The translations under genes were made by a program, and so were the position numbers. From contig DASVWD010000096.1 of NCBI GenBank assembly GCA_036389795.1, positions 40,947 to 104,946 of the forward strand: 64,000 nucleotides of DNA, in the 5' to 3' direction. The notes under the pieces were generated by a model. The model worked only from the letters and a program-made list of their open reading frames with translations. It was not told the DNA's origin and made no database searches. The DNA comes from Longimicrobium sp. Lineage in GTDB: Bacteria > Gemmatimonadota > Gemmatimonadetes > Longimicrobiales > Longimicrobiaceae. Numbering within the stretch: the stretch's first letter is position 1; each line of letters begins with the position of its first letter. Shown piece after piece: positions 41,727 through 50,989 of this stretch.

Positions 41727-44089
41727 CGGTCCACCCTCCGCCAGGCGCCGCCGGCCTCCACCCGCACCACCACCGTCCCGTCCTCGTCGGTGCGCGCCAC
41801 TTCGACCCCGCGCCGCCGCATCCGCGCGACGACCGCGGGCGAGGGGTGGCCGTACTCGTTGCGCCGGCCGCACGAGATCACGGCGAGGGCGGGGCGGACG
41901 GCGGCCAGGAAGGCGTCGGAGCTGGAGGTGGCGCTGCCGTGGTGGCCGGCCTTGAGCACCTGGGCGCGCAGCCGCTCGCCGTGTAGAGCGGCCAGGCGCT
42001 CTTCCACCCAGGCGGGCGCGTCGCCGGTGAGCAGCGCGGCGAAGCCGCCGTAGCGGAGCAGGATCACGGCGGAAATGTCGTTCGCGTCGGCGGGGGCGTC
42101 AAGAGCGTCCGGTGCCGGCCAGAGAAACTCAAGTTCCACGCCGTCCACCCGCAAGGTCCGGTCCCACCTCGCGGCAGCCCACTCCACGCCGCGCGCCTCG
42201 GCAGTCTCCAGGGTCTGGAGGTAGACCGGCGTCCCGAACGGCAGCCCGGGCTCGATCAGCCTCCCGACGGGGATCCCGCGCATCACCGCGGCGGCGCCGC
42301 CGATGTGGTCGGAGTGCGGATGCGTGAGCACCAGCGCCTCGACGCGCTTCGCGCCGTGGGCGCGCAGGTAGGGGAGCACGCGCTTCTCGCCCGCGTCGAA
42401 GCGCTCGTCGGCGAGGCCGGCGTCCACCAGCACCCAGTGCCCCGCGGGGGTGCGCAGCGCGATGGCGTCGCCCTGGCCCACGTCGAGGAAGGCGATCTCC
42501 AGCGCGCCGCCGCCCGGGTCGGCCGCCAGGGGGAAGACCAGGAGCGCGGCGCAGGCGGCGGCCGCGGCCAGCGCGCGGCGCACGCGGGGGCGCAGCCGGG
42601 CGGCCAGGTCCAGCGCCAGGAGCGCGGCGAGCGCGGCGGCGGCCCACAGCCACCAGCGCGGCCGCGCCACCGCCGCGTGCCCGCCGGGGACGGCCACGGC
42701 CAGGTCGACCACGCGGTCCAGGAGGTCGAGCGCGACGCCCGCCCCGTCGGCGAAGAGCCGGGCGAGCGGCGGGAGGACGGGCTCGGTGGCCGCCGCCGCG
42801 CCGATGCCGACCAGGGCCAGGGAGGAGAGGGGGATCGCCGGGAGGTTGGCCAGGATGGAGACGGGCGCCACGGTCCCGAAGTGGTGCGCGACCACGGGCG
42901 CGGTGGCGGCGAAGGCGGCCAGGCTGGTCACCAGCGACTCGGCGAGCGGGCGCGCGAGCTTCCCCTTCCGCAGCCGGGCGGGGACGCGCTCCCACAGCGG
43001 CCCGCGCAGGAGGAGGATGCCGAGCACGCCGGCGAAGGAGAGCTGGAAGCCGACGTCGAGCGCGGCCAGCGGGTCGAGCGCCAGGAGGAGGAGCGCGGCG
43101 GCGGCGACGATCGGCAGGGGCGCGGAGGGGCGCTGCAGGACGAGCGTCAGCAGCGTGAGCGCCATCATCACCCCCGAGCGCAGCGCCGAGGGCGGCGCGC
43201 CGATCACTGCCAGGTAGAGCGCCACCAGGGCGATGGTGAGCCACGCGGTGCGGACGCGAGAGAGGCGCAGGACGCTGCCGAGGAGGACGAAGACGGCGCC
43301 CACCAGGGCGACGTGGGTGCCCGAGATCGCCAGCAGGTGCACCAGGCCGGACCTGGCGAAGCGGTCGGCCAGCTCGCGGTCGAGCGTCTCGCGCCGGCCC
43401 AGGAGGAGGGCGTCGGCCAGCGCGCCGTGGCGGGGGAAGAGGCGGTGCAGCTGCGCCTCGGTGTGCCCGCGCATCACCAGCAGCGGGTGGCGCGCGAGGT
43501 CCGGCGGGCGCGCGGCTTCCGCCTCCTTCGCGAGGACGTAGCCCGTGTAGGCGGGGCTGCGCGGCCAGGCGGACGGGTCGACGGGAGACGGCATCAGGCG
43601 CCACTCGCCGGCGACGCGCAGCTCGGTCCCCGCCGCCAGCGCCGCCGTCCCGCGCGGCAGCCGCACGCGCACCTCGACGTCGCACCGGGCGACGCGGCCT
43701 GTCTCCGTCACCGCGCTCGCGAGGCGGAGCGGGAGGAGGGGGATGCGCCCCGCGGAGTCGGCCGGGGGGAGGAAGTTGGCCCCGAGCGCGCCGCGGACGG
43801 CGAGCCGGGTGCCGTCCGCGAGCGTCGCCCGGCAGTCCTCGGCCGCCGCCAGCCGCCCGCCCGCGCCGTGGCCGGCGCCGGCCAGCGCCAGGGCGGCGAG
43901 GAGGAGGGCCTCGACGGCGCGCGGCTTCAGCTTCTCGCCGACGAGCCGCGCGTGGGCGAGGGGTGCCAGGAGGAGCGGGAGGGCGAGCCACGCGGTGCCG
44001 GGGGCGACCCCTTCCACGCGAAGCCCGCAAAGGAGTCCCGCCAGGAACGCGAGGAAGGCGGTGACGAGGGGGAGCCGGAGGTGGGTCAT
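41723..44089 (-). CDS. comEC: ComEC/Rec2-type DNA uptake channel
   Basis: 788-residue polytopic membrane protein that carries single-stranded DNA across the inner membrane during natural transformation. It has an N-terminal OB-like region after two helices, then the competence domain with about eight membrane segments ([12 protein letters not shown] near residue 235, [10 protein letters not shown]). The C-terminal metallo-beta-lactamase-like domain has [11 protein letters not shown] and [14 protein letters not shown] 44089 gives the right length. ComEC in this genome makes transformation a possible route for the gene-end insertions noted elsewhere. Confidence 0.93.
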   Translation of the reverse strand: MTHLRLPLVTAFLAFLAGLLCGLRVEGVAPGTAWLALPLLLAPLAHARLVGEKLKPRAVEALLLAALALAGAGHGAGGRLAAAEDCRATLADGTRLAVRGALGANFLPPADSAGRIPLLPLRLASAVTETGRVARCDVEVRVRLPRGTAALAAGTELRVAGEWRLMPSPVDPSAWPRSPAYTGYVLAKEAEAARPPDLARHPLLVMRGHTEAQLHRLFPRHGALADALLLGRRETLDRELADRFARSGLVHLLAISGTHVALVGAVFVLLGSVLRLSRVRTAWLTIALVALYLAVIGAPPSALRSGVMMALTLLTLVLQRPSAPLPIVAAAALLLLALDPLAALDVGFQLSFAGVLGILLLRGPLWERVPARLRKGKLARPLAESLVTSLAAFAATAPVVAHHFGTVAPVSILANLPAIPLSSLALVGIGAAAATEPVLPPLARLFADGAGVALDLLDRVVDLAVAVPGGHAAVARPRWWLWAAAALAALLALDLAARLRPRVRRALAAAAACAALLVFPLAADPGGGALEIAFLDVGQGDAIALRTPAGHWVLVDAGLADERFDAGEKRVLPYLRAHGAKRVEALVLTHPHSDHIGGAAAVMRGIPVGRLIEPGLPFGTPVYLQTLETAEARGVEWAAARWDRTLRVDGVELEFLWPAPDALDAPADANDISAVILLRYGGFAALLTGDAPAWVEERLAALHGERLRAQVLKAGHHGSATSSSDAFLAAVRPALAVISCGRRNEYGHPSPAVVARMRRRGVEVARTDEDGTVVVRVEAGGAWRRVDR

Positions 44090-44209
44090 CCGCGGGAGAG
44101 GTGAGGCGGGACGCGGGCGAACGGGAGGGAATTGGACGGAGTGAACGGTGGGATGATAGGGGAGGGACGGGTCCGGCGCAAGGGGGAAGCCGGCGGCGAA
44201 GGCCGCCGG

Positions 44210-44405
44210 GGGTGCCCCCTCCCCGCGCGACCCTCGGCTGCTCGTTCCTCGCAGCCAGAGGGCGCGCTCCCTCCCCCGCTGCGCGGTGGAGGGGAAACAC
44301 CTCGGCGCTTCGCGCGACGAAACCAGGCGCGGAGCGAATGGGGTTCCGCGGTTGAAGCCTCGCGGGGGTTCGCGAGGCTTTCCGTGGTTCCAGCGGGCGG
44401 CTTCA
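44210..44405 (+). repeat. Long dispersed repeat B, full copy 1
   Basis: About 200 bases nearly identical, in inverted orientation, to 62881-63084. Shared blocks: GGGGTGCCCCCTCCCC, CCTCGGCTGCTCGTTCCTCG, CAGCCAGAGGGCGCGCTCCC, GAGGGGAAACACCTCGGCGC, TTCGCGCGACGAAACC and the hairpin GCCTCGC/GCGAGGC with TTTCCGTGGTTCCAGC. There is no protein-like frame shared by both. It lies 120 bases upstream of the ComEC start. Confidence 0.85.
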
Positions 44406-44433
44406 GCCGCTCGCGACCCTCGCGCGCGACGAA

Positions 44434-44592
44434 GTTGCATGAGGGATGCGCGCCCGACAGGGCCGGGACGCCGCCGCGACACGGGGTATCGTCGCGGCGG
44501 TGGCCCGGCGCCGTTGGCCTGCGTTGTTTGCAGGCCTACGGCGCGCGCAGCCCGGCCCGGAGCGCAGCGGAGGGACATGCCCAAACCGCAGT
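44434..44592. repeat. Dispersed two-hairpin element, copy 2
   Basis: Second copy of the element at 10583-10738, same orientation. Hairpin 1: CCGCCGCGAC (44471-44480) / GTCGCGGCGG (44491-44500). Hairpin 2: GCGCCGTTGGCCTGC (44508-44522) / GCAGGCCTACGGCGC (44530-44544) around the loop GTTGTTT. Relative to copy 1 the stems differ at four positions, each with the matching change on the other arm. Flanks GAGGGATGCGCGCCCG and CAGCCCGGCCCGGAGCGCAG are the same. Confidence 0.85.
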
Positions 44593-44596
44593 GCGT

Positions 44597-44640
44597 TAGT
44601 GCGTTGAGTGCGAAGTGCGAGAGTGCGCTACGGCTGGGGG
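44597..44640. repeat. Short tandem GTGCG-type repeats at the end of a CAP gene
   Basis: GTGCGTTA, GTGCGTTGA, GTGCGAA, GTGCGAGA and GTGCG in succession, running into the stop codon region of the minus-strand CAP lipoprotein gene. Same unit type as the tract beside mrp (22938). Confidence 0.65.
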
Positions 44641-45200
44641 AGGCCGATGACGCCGTCGACTCCGCGGGGGGCGGCGTAGATCTGGACCACGTACCAGGCG
44701 CCGTCTTCGGCCCGCGCGGCGCCGGTGCCGGCGAAGGCGAACTCGGGGGTGGCCAGCGGCTGGCGCGCGCCCGGGGTGCGCATCCACAGCACCACCACCT
44801 GCGCGGGGAGGAGCTCTTCGGCCTCGACGCTCCGGGCCAGGTTCTCGGCCGAGGCGCCGAAGACGGCCCCGCCGGCGCGCAGGCGGTCGGCCAGGGTGCG
44901 GCGGTAGGGGGCGGTGGAGAGGTGCGTGACCTCGCCGCGGCGGGCCAGCTCGCGGCTGAACTCCCGGGCGACGTCGTCGAGCACGCGGTCGGGCTTGAGC
45001 GCGGCCAGGCCCAGCTGCCGGCGCGCCTGGTTCGCCTGCCCCAGCACCGCGCGCGCCACCCGCGCCGAGGGCTCGACGGCCGGGGCGGTGGGCCGCGGCT
45101 CCGGCTGCGAGCCGGGCTTCGGCGTGTCGCACCCGGCCAGGTGCCAGGCGAGGGCGAGGACGAGGGCGCCGGTTCGGCGCGCGTGCACCGTGCTTCCCAT
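44628..45200 (-). CDS. CAP-domain lipoprotein 1
   Basis: 190 residues. ATG 45200 opens a lipoprotein signal (L-V-L-A-L-A-W-H-L-A-G-C). The CAP/SCP-PR1 domain follows: L-G-Q-A-N-Q-A-R-R-Q-L-G-L-A-A-L near residue 65, then A-R-E-F-S-R-E-L-A, and the end G-A-W-Y-V-V-Q-I-Y-A-A. The active-site pattern is looser than in the neighbour: no S-P-G-H-R block. Secreted CAP proteins bind lipids or act on peptides; no function is assigned in bacteria of this type. It forms a tandem with a paralogue 79 bases upstream. Confidence 0.75.
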   Translation of the reverse strand: MGSTVHARRTGALVLALAWHLAGCDTPKPGSQPEPRPTAPAVEPSARVARAVLGQANQARRQLGLAALKPDRVLDDVAREFSRELARRGEVTHLSTAPYRRTLADRLRAGGAVFGASAENLARSVEAEELLPAQVVVLWMRTPGARQPLATPEFAFAGTGAARAEDGAWYVVQIYAAPRGVDGVIGLPQP

Positions 45201-45279
45201 GATCCCGCGGGCGGCGGCGGTGGGTGGAGGCAACCGGTGGAACGGCCGCGGCGGAGGGTTTCTGACGGGCCGCGCCGGG

Positions 45280-45855
45280 TCAGCGCGAGGCGTCCAGGCC
45301 GCCGCGCGAGGCGCGCCGGCGCTGGTGCAGCGGCTGGGCGGCGTAGAGCTGGACCACGTACCAGCTGCCGTCGCGGCCCTGCGCCACGCCGGTGCCCACG
45401 TAGTGGAAGCCGGGGTCGAGCAGGTGGGCGCGGTGGCCGGGGGAGAACATCCAGCCGTTGACCACCCGCCACCCCACGTTGTCGCGCCCTTCGGTGGCCC
45501 AGGCCAGGTTCTCGGCCCAGCGGCCGAAGCGGGCGCCCCCGGCGGCCAGGCGCTCGGCGGGAGTGGCGCGGCCGGGGGTGGGCGACTCGTGCGCGAGCTC
45601 GCCGCGCGCGGCCAGCTCGCGGCTGTACTCGGCGGCGACCTTCTCCAGGGCCTCGTCGCGCCGCAGCACGGGGGCGCCGTTCTCGCGGCGCACGCGGTTG
45701 GCCCACTCCTGCACGGCGCCGACGACGGGGCCGAGCTCGCCCGCGGCCGCGGGCGGCGCGGGGGTCAGCGCGGCGATCGCCACGGCGCAGCCGGCGGCCG
45801 GGAGCAGGGCCGGCAGCAGGGCGGCCAGGGTGCGGAGGCGGGCGAGGCGTCCCAT
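45280..45855 (-). CDS. CAP-domain lipoprotein 2
   Basis: 191 residues. A lipoprotein signal (L-L-P-A-A-G-C) is followed by a full CAP domain. It has V-Q-E-W-A-N-R-V-R-R-E-N-G-A-P-V-L, A-E-Y-S-R-E-L-A-A-R-G-E-L-A-H-E-S with one ligand His, and W-M-F-S-P-G-H-R-A-H-L-L-D-P-G-F with the other. The end is G-S-W-Y-V-V-Q-L-Y-A-A. ATG 45855 is preferred to GTG 45864. It is a paralogue of the next gene by shared ends (W-Y-V-V-Q and Y-A-A), so the pair is a tandem duplication that has diverged. Confidence 0.8.
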   Translation of the reverse strand: MGRLARLRTLAALLPALLPAAGCAVAIAALTPAPPAAAGELGPVVGAVQEWANRVRRENGAPVLRRDEALEKVAAEYSRELAARGELAHESPTPGRATPAERLAAGGARFGRWAENLAWATEGRDNVGWRVVNGWMFSPGHRAHLLDPGFHYVGTGVAQGRDGSWYVVQLYAAQPLHQRRRASRGGLDASR

Positions 45856-45972
45856 CACGGGCACGGACGGAAGGTCGTTCGAACGAGGACCGCTTCTGAA
45901 TAGTAACGTGGTTCCGGCGGAGCGGGGAGCCCGGAGCCGCGAGCCGATGGGGAGCCGGGCCGAGTGGCTGGG

Positions 45973-46278
45973 TCAGGGAATGGTCTGGTCCCGGCGGCCG
46001 GGGGCGGTGCGATCGGCGGCGGGGGCGGCCGGGGAGTCGGCGAGGAGGCCGCGCTCGCGCAGCCAGCGGCGGTGCCGCAGGTCGTGCCTGAGCCCCAGCG
46101 CCAGCATGGAGAGCATGCCGAAGAGGAAGGCCAGGAAGCAGACGACGGTGAGCGGCGCCTGGTGGAAGGTGGCGAGGCCAAGCCGGAGGGAGACCGTCTC
46201 GCCCCGGTTCAGGTACGCGAAGGCTCCCGCCAGCAGCGTGACCGCCGCGAGCGGGAGCCAGCGTCCGGCACCCGTCAT
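45973..46278 (-). CDS. LapA-domain small membrane protein
   Basis: 101 residues with two membrane segments (W-L-P-L-A-A-V-T-L-L-A-G-A-F-A-Y and V-V-C-F-L-A-F-L-F-G-M-L-S-M-L) around N-R-G-E-T-V-S-L-R-L-G. A basic cytosolic tail follows (R-H-D-L-R-H-R-R-W-L). This is the LapA (DUF1049) layout, which in other bacteria goes with LPS assembly proteins. Its ATG overlaps the MiaB stop (ATGA). No LapB gene is near. Confidence 0.8.
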   Translation of the reverse strand: MTGAGRWLPLAAVTLLAGAFAYLNRGETVSLRLGLATFHQAPLTVVCFLAFLFGMLSMLALGLRHDLRHRRWLRERGLLADSPAAPAADRTAPGRRDQTIP

Positions 46279-47651
46279 GCCGCCATCCCGGCCGGGACGC
46301 CCACGTCCACGCGCTCGCCCGTGAAGGTGGCGCCGGTGGTGGCCGTGAGCCGCACGGTGGCGAAGGTGCCGACGAGCGAGGCGGGGCCGTCGAAGTTGAC
46401 CACCTTGTTGGACCCGGTGCGCCCCTGCACGCCGCCGCGGCGCCCCTCCTTCTCCACCAGCACCTCTTCCACGCGGCCCACCTCGGCGCGGTTGATCTCG
46501 AGCTGGACCTTGCGCTGCAGCTCGATCAGCCGCTCCAGGCGCGCCTGGCCCACCGGCTCGGGGACGAACTGGTCGCGCGGCAGGCGGGTGGCCGGGGTGC
46601 CCTCGCGCTCGCTGTAGCGGTACATGAACGCGTCGTCGTAGCGCACGGTGCGCATCAGCTCGAGCGTGGCCTGGTACTCTTCCTCGGTCTCGCCGGGGAA
46701 GGCCACGATCACGTCGGTGGAGAGGGCGACCTGCGGGATCGCCTCGCGCACCCAGGCGAGCTTCTCCAGGTACTCGGCGACGGTGTAGCGGCGCAGCATC
46801 CGCTTGAGCGTGCGGTCGTGCCCGCTCTGCACCGGGAGGTGGAGCTGCTTGCAGACGGCGGGCTCGCCGGCCATCACCTCCACCAGCGCGCGGGTGAAGT
46901 CGTTGGGGTGCGGCGAGGTGAAGCGCACGCGGCGGATGCCGTCCACGCGCGCCACCTCGCGCAGCAGGCGGGGGAAGTCCCAGTCGCCGTGCTCGTAGCT
47001 GTTGACGGTCTGCCCCAGCAGGGTGACCTCGGGGACGCCGTCTTCGGCCAGGGCGCGCACCTCGGCCAGGATCGCCTGCGGGTCGCGGTTCTTCTCGCCG
47101 CCGCGCACGTAGGGGACGATGCAGTAGGTGCAGCGGTAGTTGCACCCGCGCTGGATCGGCACCCAGGCGCTGACGGCGGAGGTGCGCTTCGCGGCGACGC
47201 CCTCGTAGTTCTCGAACGGGTCGAAGCCCAGCACCGTGAGCCCCTTCGGCCCCGCGCCGATGGTGGGCAGGGCGCGATGCGTCTTCGGGGCGGCGGCGGG
47301 GCGCAGCTCGGCGAGCTTCGCGGGGAGCTGGCGGTAGGCGTCGGGGCCCATCACCAGGTCCACGCCGCCGGACTTCGACAGCAGCGTCTCGCCCATGCGC
47401 TGCGCCATGCACCCGGTGACGCCGATCACCACGTCGGGGCGCTCGCGGCGCACCTGCTGGAGCTGGCCGACGCGGCCGATCACGCGCTGCTCCGCGTGGT
47501 CGCGGATGGCGCAGGTGTTCACCAGGATGACGTCGGCGTCGTCGGGGGTGTCGGTGGCGACGTACCCCTGCTCCGCCAGGATGCCGGCCATCAGCTCCGA
47601 ATCGCTGATGTTCATCTGGCACCCGTACGTCTCGATGTAGGCTTTCTTCAT
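46275..47651 (-). CDS. miaB: tRNA-2-methylthio-N6-isopentenyladenosine synthase
   Basis: 458-residue radical-SAM methylthiotransferase that adds the methylthio group at A37 of tRNAs reading U-starting codons. It has an N-terminal UPF0004 domain with cluster cysteines in T-Y-G-C-Q-M-N, V-N-T-C-A-I-R and V-T-G-C-M-A-Q-R. The radical-SAM triad reads C-N-Y-R-C-T-Y-C (C-x3-C-x2-C) near residue 155, and a C-terminal TRAM domain is present. ATG 47651 starts directly at M-K-K-A-Y-I-E-T-Y-G-C. The LapA-like gene follows with overlapping codons. Confidence 0.95.
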   Translation of the reverse strand: MKKAYIETYGCQMNISDSELMAGILAEQGYVATDTPDDADVILVNTCAIRDHAEQRVIGRVGQLQQVRRERPDVVIGVTGCMAQRMGETLLSKSGGVDLVMGPDAYRQLPAKLAELRPAAAPKTHRALPTIGAGPKGLTVLGFDPFENYEGVAAKRTSAVSAWVPIQRGCNYRCTYCIVPYVRGGEKNRDPQAILAEVRALAEDGVPEVTLLGQTVNSYEHGDWDFPRLLREVARVDGIRRVRFTSPHPNDFTRALVEVMAGEPAVCKQLHLPVQSGHDRTLKRMLRRYTVAEYLEKLAWVREAIPQVALSTDVIVAFPGETEEEYQATLELMRTVRYDDAFMYRYSEREGTPATRLPRDQFVPEPVGQARLERLIELQRKVQLEINRAEVGRVEEVLVEKEGRRGGVQGRTGSNKVVNFDGPASLVGTFATVRLTATTGATFTGERVDVGVPAGMAA

Positions 47652-47741
47652 GGCTCGGTGCTGCGCTGGATTCCACGGGAAGCCGTAGGAGTACACCGGA
47701 CGGGCGCGGCGGTTCGCCGGAAGGCAGGACAGTGGACCGAC

Positions 47742-48149
47742 TCAGAGCAGCGCGAGGATCTCGCCGGAGGAGCGGGCGGGAATCGGAAGTCCAGCGAAGT
47801 CCTTCTCGTTTCGCGTAACGATGTAGTCTACCCCCACCTTGAGCGCGCAAGCAGCCTGGACCGCGTCCTCAAAATCGCTCAAACCCAGCGCAATGGCCTG
47901 AAGGAAATCCGTTTTCTCGACCGCGACGACTTCGAGGAAGCGCAACAAGTCAGCAATGGCGATGGTCGCAGCTTGTGATCCTTGCGCCTTCGCCATGACA
48001 TAATGCGCGGTCGTAAGCGTGTGGCCGGCGACGTAGCCGGTTGCGGCCCCCGTGTCGATCTCGGTCAGCACCCTGGCGGCGTCTGCCATCCATGGATGGC
48101 GCTTCAGCACCACGTCCAGAACAACGTTGATGTCGACGAGGAGCTTCAC
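47742..48149 (-). CDS. vapC: VapC-type PIN-domain toxin
   Basis: 135-residue ribonuclease-type toxin. The acidic PIN residues are seen in K-L-L-V-D-I-N-V-V-L-D-V-V near the start (Asp6), in the middle E-K-T-D-F-L-Q-A, and in L-S-D-F-E-D-A-V-Q-A-A (two acids) with T-R-N-E-K-D-F close to the end. It would cleave RNA, often tRNA or rRNA, when free. The GTG start overlaps the antitoxin stop (GTGA), so the ratio is set by coupled translation. Lower GC than its neighbours suggests transfer; it sits between miaB and a small unknown gene. Confidence 0.88.
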   Translation of the reverse strand: MKLLVDINVVLDVVLKRHPWMADAARVLTEIDTGAATGYVAGHTLTTAHYVMAKAQGSQAATIAIADLLRFLEVVAVEKTDFLQAIALGLSDFEDAVQAACALKVGVDYIVTRNEKDFAGLPIPARSSGEILALL

Positions 48150-48388
48150 CCGTACTTCTCCAGGAGGTAACGATGATAGTCGTCCTCGTCAGGACCGCCT
48201 TCGGCGATCCCGTACAACCTGCGGACCGTGGGTGAAAGCGCGAGTTCCTGCTCGTCCTCTTCCAACGGCAGTCGTGCGAGAAAGTCGCTGACGAGCCGGG
48301 AAATACTGGTGTCGTGGCGCTCACTGTAGCGCCGGGCGCGCTCGATCGCCGCGTCGTCAATAGAAAGGTTCAGCGTGCTCTTGGCCAT
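48146..48388 (-). CDS. vapB: Antitoxin of the VapC pair, ribbon-helix-helix type
   Basis: 80 residues. K-S-T-L-N-L-S-I-D-D-A-A-I-E-R-A is a ribbon-helix-helix start (DNA-binding strand, then helix), followed by a second helix (S-I-S-R-L-V-S-D-F-L-A-R-L). The acidic C-terminal part (P-L-E-E-D-E-Q-E-L, then G-P-D-E-D-D-Y-H-R-Y) would fold over the toxin. ATG 48388 has CAGGAGGATTCC in front, the best ribosome-binding site in this area. It probably represses its own promoter, whose boxes and inverted repeat are visible upstream. Confidence 0.85.
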   Translation of the reverse strand: MAKSTLNLSIDDAAIERARRYSERHDTSISRLVSDFLARLPLEEDEQELALSPTVRRLYGIAEGGPDEDDYHRYLLEKYG

Positions 48389-48400
48389 GGAATCCTCCTG

Positions 48401-48445
48401 TGCGCATCCTATTTCAAATTTTATGCGCAGAGGCACATCAGTCAA
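48401..48445 (-). promoter_or_regulatory. Promoter and operator of the toxin-antitoxin pair
   Basis: On the minus strand, -35 TTGACT (48445-48440) and -10 TAAAAT (48423-48418) are 16 bases apart, close to the sigma-70 consensus. An inverted repeat TGCGCAT (48401-48407) / ATGCGCA (48423-48429) overlaps the -10 box, a sensible operator for the RHH antitoxin. This is the clearest promoter in the window. Confidence 0.75.
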
Positions 48446-48492
48446 CCCTCGGAGACGGGCCATCATCATCCGTAGCCGTGGGGCTCGGATGC

Positions 48493-48759
48493 CTACGGCG
48501 CCTCGTCGGGCGGGGGCTCGTCGAGCTCGGCGAGGCGGATGCGCAGGAGGTCGTCGAGGGCGTGGTCGGGGACGCCGTAGACCTCCTCGGCCAGGAAGCG
48601 GCGCGTCTCCAGCTCGCTCTTCAGGAGCTGGCGCAGCAGCGCGCCCAGCCGGTCGAGCGACAGCCCGACGCGCCGCGCCGCCCCCGCCAGCCGCTCGTAC
48701 GCCTCGCGGCGGGCGGCCTGCTCTTCCGGCGTCTCGCCGGGGTGCCAGGGCTCGGTCAT
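48493..48759 (-). CDS. Small helical protein, unknown
   Basis: 88 residues, begins MTEPWHPGETPEEQAARREA and continues with helices rich in Leu, Arg and Glu (Y-E-R-L-A-G-A-A-R-R-V-G-L-S-L-D-R-L-G-A-L-L). It ends E-P-P-P-D-E-A-P. No membrane segment, signal or known domain. The frame is clean and the composition resembles coding DNA. It lies between the toxin-antitoxin pair and glyA, separated from glyA by a repeat-rich gap, so its regulation is its own. Confidence 0.55.
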   Translation of the reverse strand: MTEPWHPGETPEEQAARREAYERLAGAARRVGLSLDRLGALLRQLLKSELETRRFLAEEVYGVPDHALDDLLRIRLAELDEPPPDEAP

Positions 48760-48765
48760 ACGAAA

Positions 48766-48850
48766 AGTGCCCAGTGCCCAGTGCCTAGTGCCCAGTATGC
48801 CGATGTGCCAAGCAGTTCCTGGGCACTTGGCACTTGGCACTGGGCACTGC
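48766..48850. repeat. GTGCCCA tandem and inverted repeats before the glyA stop
   Basis: AGTGCCCAGTGCCCAGTGCC is followed after some 30 bases by GGCACTTGGCACTTGGCACT and GGGCACTG. Units of seven to nine bases are repeated, first in one and then in the opposite orientation, so the tract can fold on itself. It fills the gap between the small helical gene and glyA. Confidence 0.7.
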
Positions 48851-48853
48851 CGT

Positions 48854-50104
48854 TCAAGCTCTCGCCCACTCGCCGTAGAGCGGGAAGCGCGCGCAGATCT
48901 CCCGCACCTCGCCGCGCACTTGGTCCGCCACGCCCTCGTCGTCGGGCTTCGAGACGACGCGGTCGATGAGGACGGCGATGGCGCGCATCTCGTCCGTCCC
49001 CAGCCCGCGCGTGGTGAGCGCGGGGGTGCCGATGCGGATGCCGCTGGTGACGAAGGGCGACTCGGTCTCGCCGGGGACCGTGTTCTTGTTGACGGTGATG
49101 CCGGCGCGGTCCAGCGCCTTCTCGGCGATCTTCCCCGTCACGCCCTTGCTGCGCAGGTCCACCAGGAGCAGGTGGTTGTCGGTGCCGCCGGAGACCAGCT
49201 TGAAGCCGCGCTCCAGGAGCCCCTCGGCCAGCGCCTGCGCATTGGCGATCACCCGCGCCGAGTAGTCGCCGAACTCGGGCCTGAGCGCCTCGCCGAACGC
49301 CACCGCCTTCGAGGCGATCACGTGCATCAGCGGGCCGCCCTGGATGCCGGGGAAGATCTGCTTGTCCACCGCCTTGGCGTGCTCTTCGGTGCAGAGGATC
49401 AGCCCGCCGCGGGGGCCGCGCAGCGTCTTGTGGGTGGTGGAGGTGACGATGTCGGCGTGGGGGACGGGGTTGGGGTGGTGCCCCGTGGCGACCAGGCCCG
49501 CGATGTGGGCCATGTCGACCACCAGCCTGGCCCCGCTCTCGCGCGCGATCTCGGCGAACGTCTCGAAGTCGATCTGCCGCGGGTAGGCGCTGGCGCCGGC
49601 CACGATCACCTTCGGCCGCACCTCGAGCGCCTGGTCGCGCAAGCGCCCGTAGTCGATGCGGTGGTCGTCCTGGCGCACGCCGTAGGCGACCACGCGGAAG
49701 AGGCGGCCGCTGAAGTTGACGGGGGAGCCGTGCGTGAGGTGGCCGCCCTCGGAGAGGTTCATCCCCAGGATGGTGTCGCCCGGCTCCATCAGCGCGAAGT
49801 AGGCGGCCATGTTGGCCTGCGCGCCGGAGTGCGGCTGCACGTTGACGTGCTCGGCGCCGAAGAGCTGCAGGAGCCGCTGCTGGGCCAGCCGCTCGACCTC
49901 GTCGACCACCTCGCAGCCGCCGTAGTAGCGCTTGCCGGGGTAGCCTTCGGCGTACTTGTTGGTGAGCACCGAGCCCATGGCCTGCAGCACCGCCTGCGAG
50001 ACGAAGTTCTCGGAGGCGATCATCTCCAGCTGGTGCTCCTGCCGCTCGGCTTCCTCCACCAGCAGCCGGTGGATGTCGGGATCGGCCTGCTTCAGCGCTT
50101 CCAT
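48854..50104 (-). CDS. glyA: Serine hydroxymethyltransferase
   Basis: 416-residue PLP enzyme converting serine + tetrahydrofolate to glycine + methylene-THF. Motifs: [15 protein letters not shown] near residue 50, H-S-G-A-Q-A-N near 92, [10 protein letters not shown] near 197 and the PLP lysine in [12 protein letters not shown] near 225. ATG 50104 with the N-terminus A-L-K-Q-A-D is normal. No riboswitch is seen upstream. It stands alone on its strand. Confidence 0.96.
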   Translation of the reverse strand: MEALKQADPDIHRLLVEEAERQEHQLEMIASENFVSQAVLQAMGSVLTNKYAEGYPGKRYYGGCEVVDEVERLAQQRLLQLFGAEHVNVQPHSGAQANMAAYFALMEPGDTILGMNLSEGGHLTHGSPVNFSGRLFRVVAYGVRQDDHRIDYGRLRDQALEVRPKVIVAGASAYPRQIDFETFAEIARESGARLVVDMAHIAGLVATGHHPNPVPHADIVTSTTHKTLRGPRGGLILCTEEHAKAVDKQIFPGIQGGPLMHVIASKAVAFGEALRPEFGDYSARVIANAQALAEGLLERGFKLVSGGTDNHLLLVDLRSKGVTGKIAEKALDRAGITVNKNTVPGETESPFVTSGIRIGTPALTTRGLGTDEMRAIAVLIDRVVSKPDDEGVADQVRGEVREICARFPLYGEWARA

Positions 50105-50242
50105 CTATCTCTCGACTCGGGGGTTGCCGTGCCTGGCGCGGAAGGCGGAAACCTACCCCGGCCGGCGGGCGCTGTCGAGAGCCGGAACGGACCGGTACGC
50201 TCGCTCGACCCCCCTTCCTCCCGCTCCCGCCCGACGCGCCCG

Positions 50243-50989
50243 TCAGGCGCCCGGCACCCCCGCGCGCGGCTGCTCGGCGGACATGGCCTGCACCAGGTCG
50301 GAGAGGTCGTCCATCCCGAAGCCCTCCTTGCGCACGCGGATGTCGAAGTAGAGCACGGTGGAGACCACCGCCGGGAAGGGCGACAGCAGGATGGTGAAGA
50401 CGTCCGCCAGCGCAGCCGCCCGCGGGCCGAGCACGGGCTCCGCGAAAAGGGCGAGCACCTTGAGCCCCTCGCCGGCCACGGTGACGATCACCTGCGCCAT
50501 CACCGAGGTGAGCAGGATGCGCAGCATGTTGTCGTTGGCCAGGTCCACCGAGCGCTCGAGCGCGGCGATGGGCCCCTTACCCTCCACCACCACCGCGATG
50601 GACGCCGCGAAGAGCAGGAGCATCGCCAGGAATCCCGGGACGATGCAGAGGACGAACCCAACGATCGTGATCAGCCCCGCCAGGATCGAGGCGCCGATCA
50701 GCCTCCACCCGTGCGAGAAGGCCTCGCGCACCGCGCGCAGCCCGTCGACGTCGCGCCCCAGGTACAGGTCGGCGACGATGAGCACCGTGGCCGCGGAGGC
50801 GAAGTTCGCCAGGACCAGCCGCAGCAGGTTGCCGGCCCACGCCAGCTCGGGCGCCGCGATGCCCAGCAGGGCGGTGGGGAGCAGGAGCACCCCCGTCGCG
50901 GTCAGGATCGGGAGGTAGTGGCCGCGCAGCACCTGGAACGACGCGTCCAGGATCTCCGGGACGTTGCGCGGGCGGAACGGTGTGCTCAT
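50243..50989 (-). CDS. Polytopic membrane protein, YciC/GdpD-membrane-domain-like
   Basis: 248 residues with about five membrane segments (I-L-T-A-T-G-V-L-L-L-P-T-A-L-L-G near residue 27, I-L-A-G-L-I-T-I-V-G-F-V-L-C-I-V, then F-L-A-M-L-L-L-F-A-A-S-I-A). The signature G-P-I-A-A-L-E-R-S-V-D-L-A follows, which is typical of membrane proteins of the glycerophosphoryl-diester-phosphodiesterase-membrane-domain type. No catalytic GDPD domain is attached. The function is unknown; it may take part in lipid or envelope handling. The ATG at 50989 starts MSTPFRPRNVPEILD. Confidence 0.7.
   Translation of the reverse strand: MSTPFRPRNVPEILDASFQVLRGHYLPILTATGVLLLPTALLGIAAPELAWAGNLLRLVLANFASAATVLIVADLYLGRDVDGLRAVREAFSHGWRLIGASILAGLITIVGFVLCIVPGFLAMLLLFAASIAVVVEGKGPIAALERSVDLANDNMLRILLTSVMAQVIVTVAGEGLKVLALFAEPVLGPRAAALADVFTILLSPFPAVVSTVLYFDIRVRKEGFGMDDLSDLVQAMSAEQPRAGVPGA

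Noticed and set aside
50105..50242. Possible glycine riboswitch ahead of glyA
   Set aside because: The conserved cores of glycine aptamers are not visible; only GC-rich short stems.
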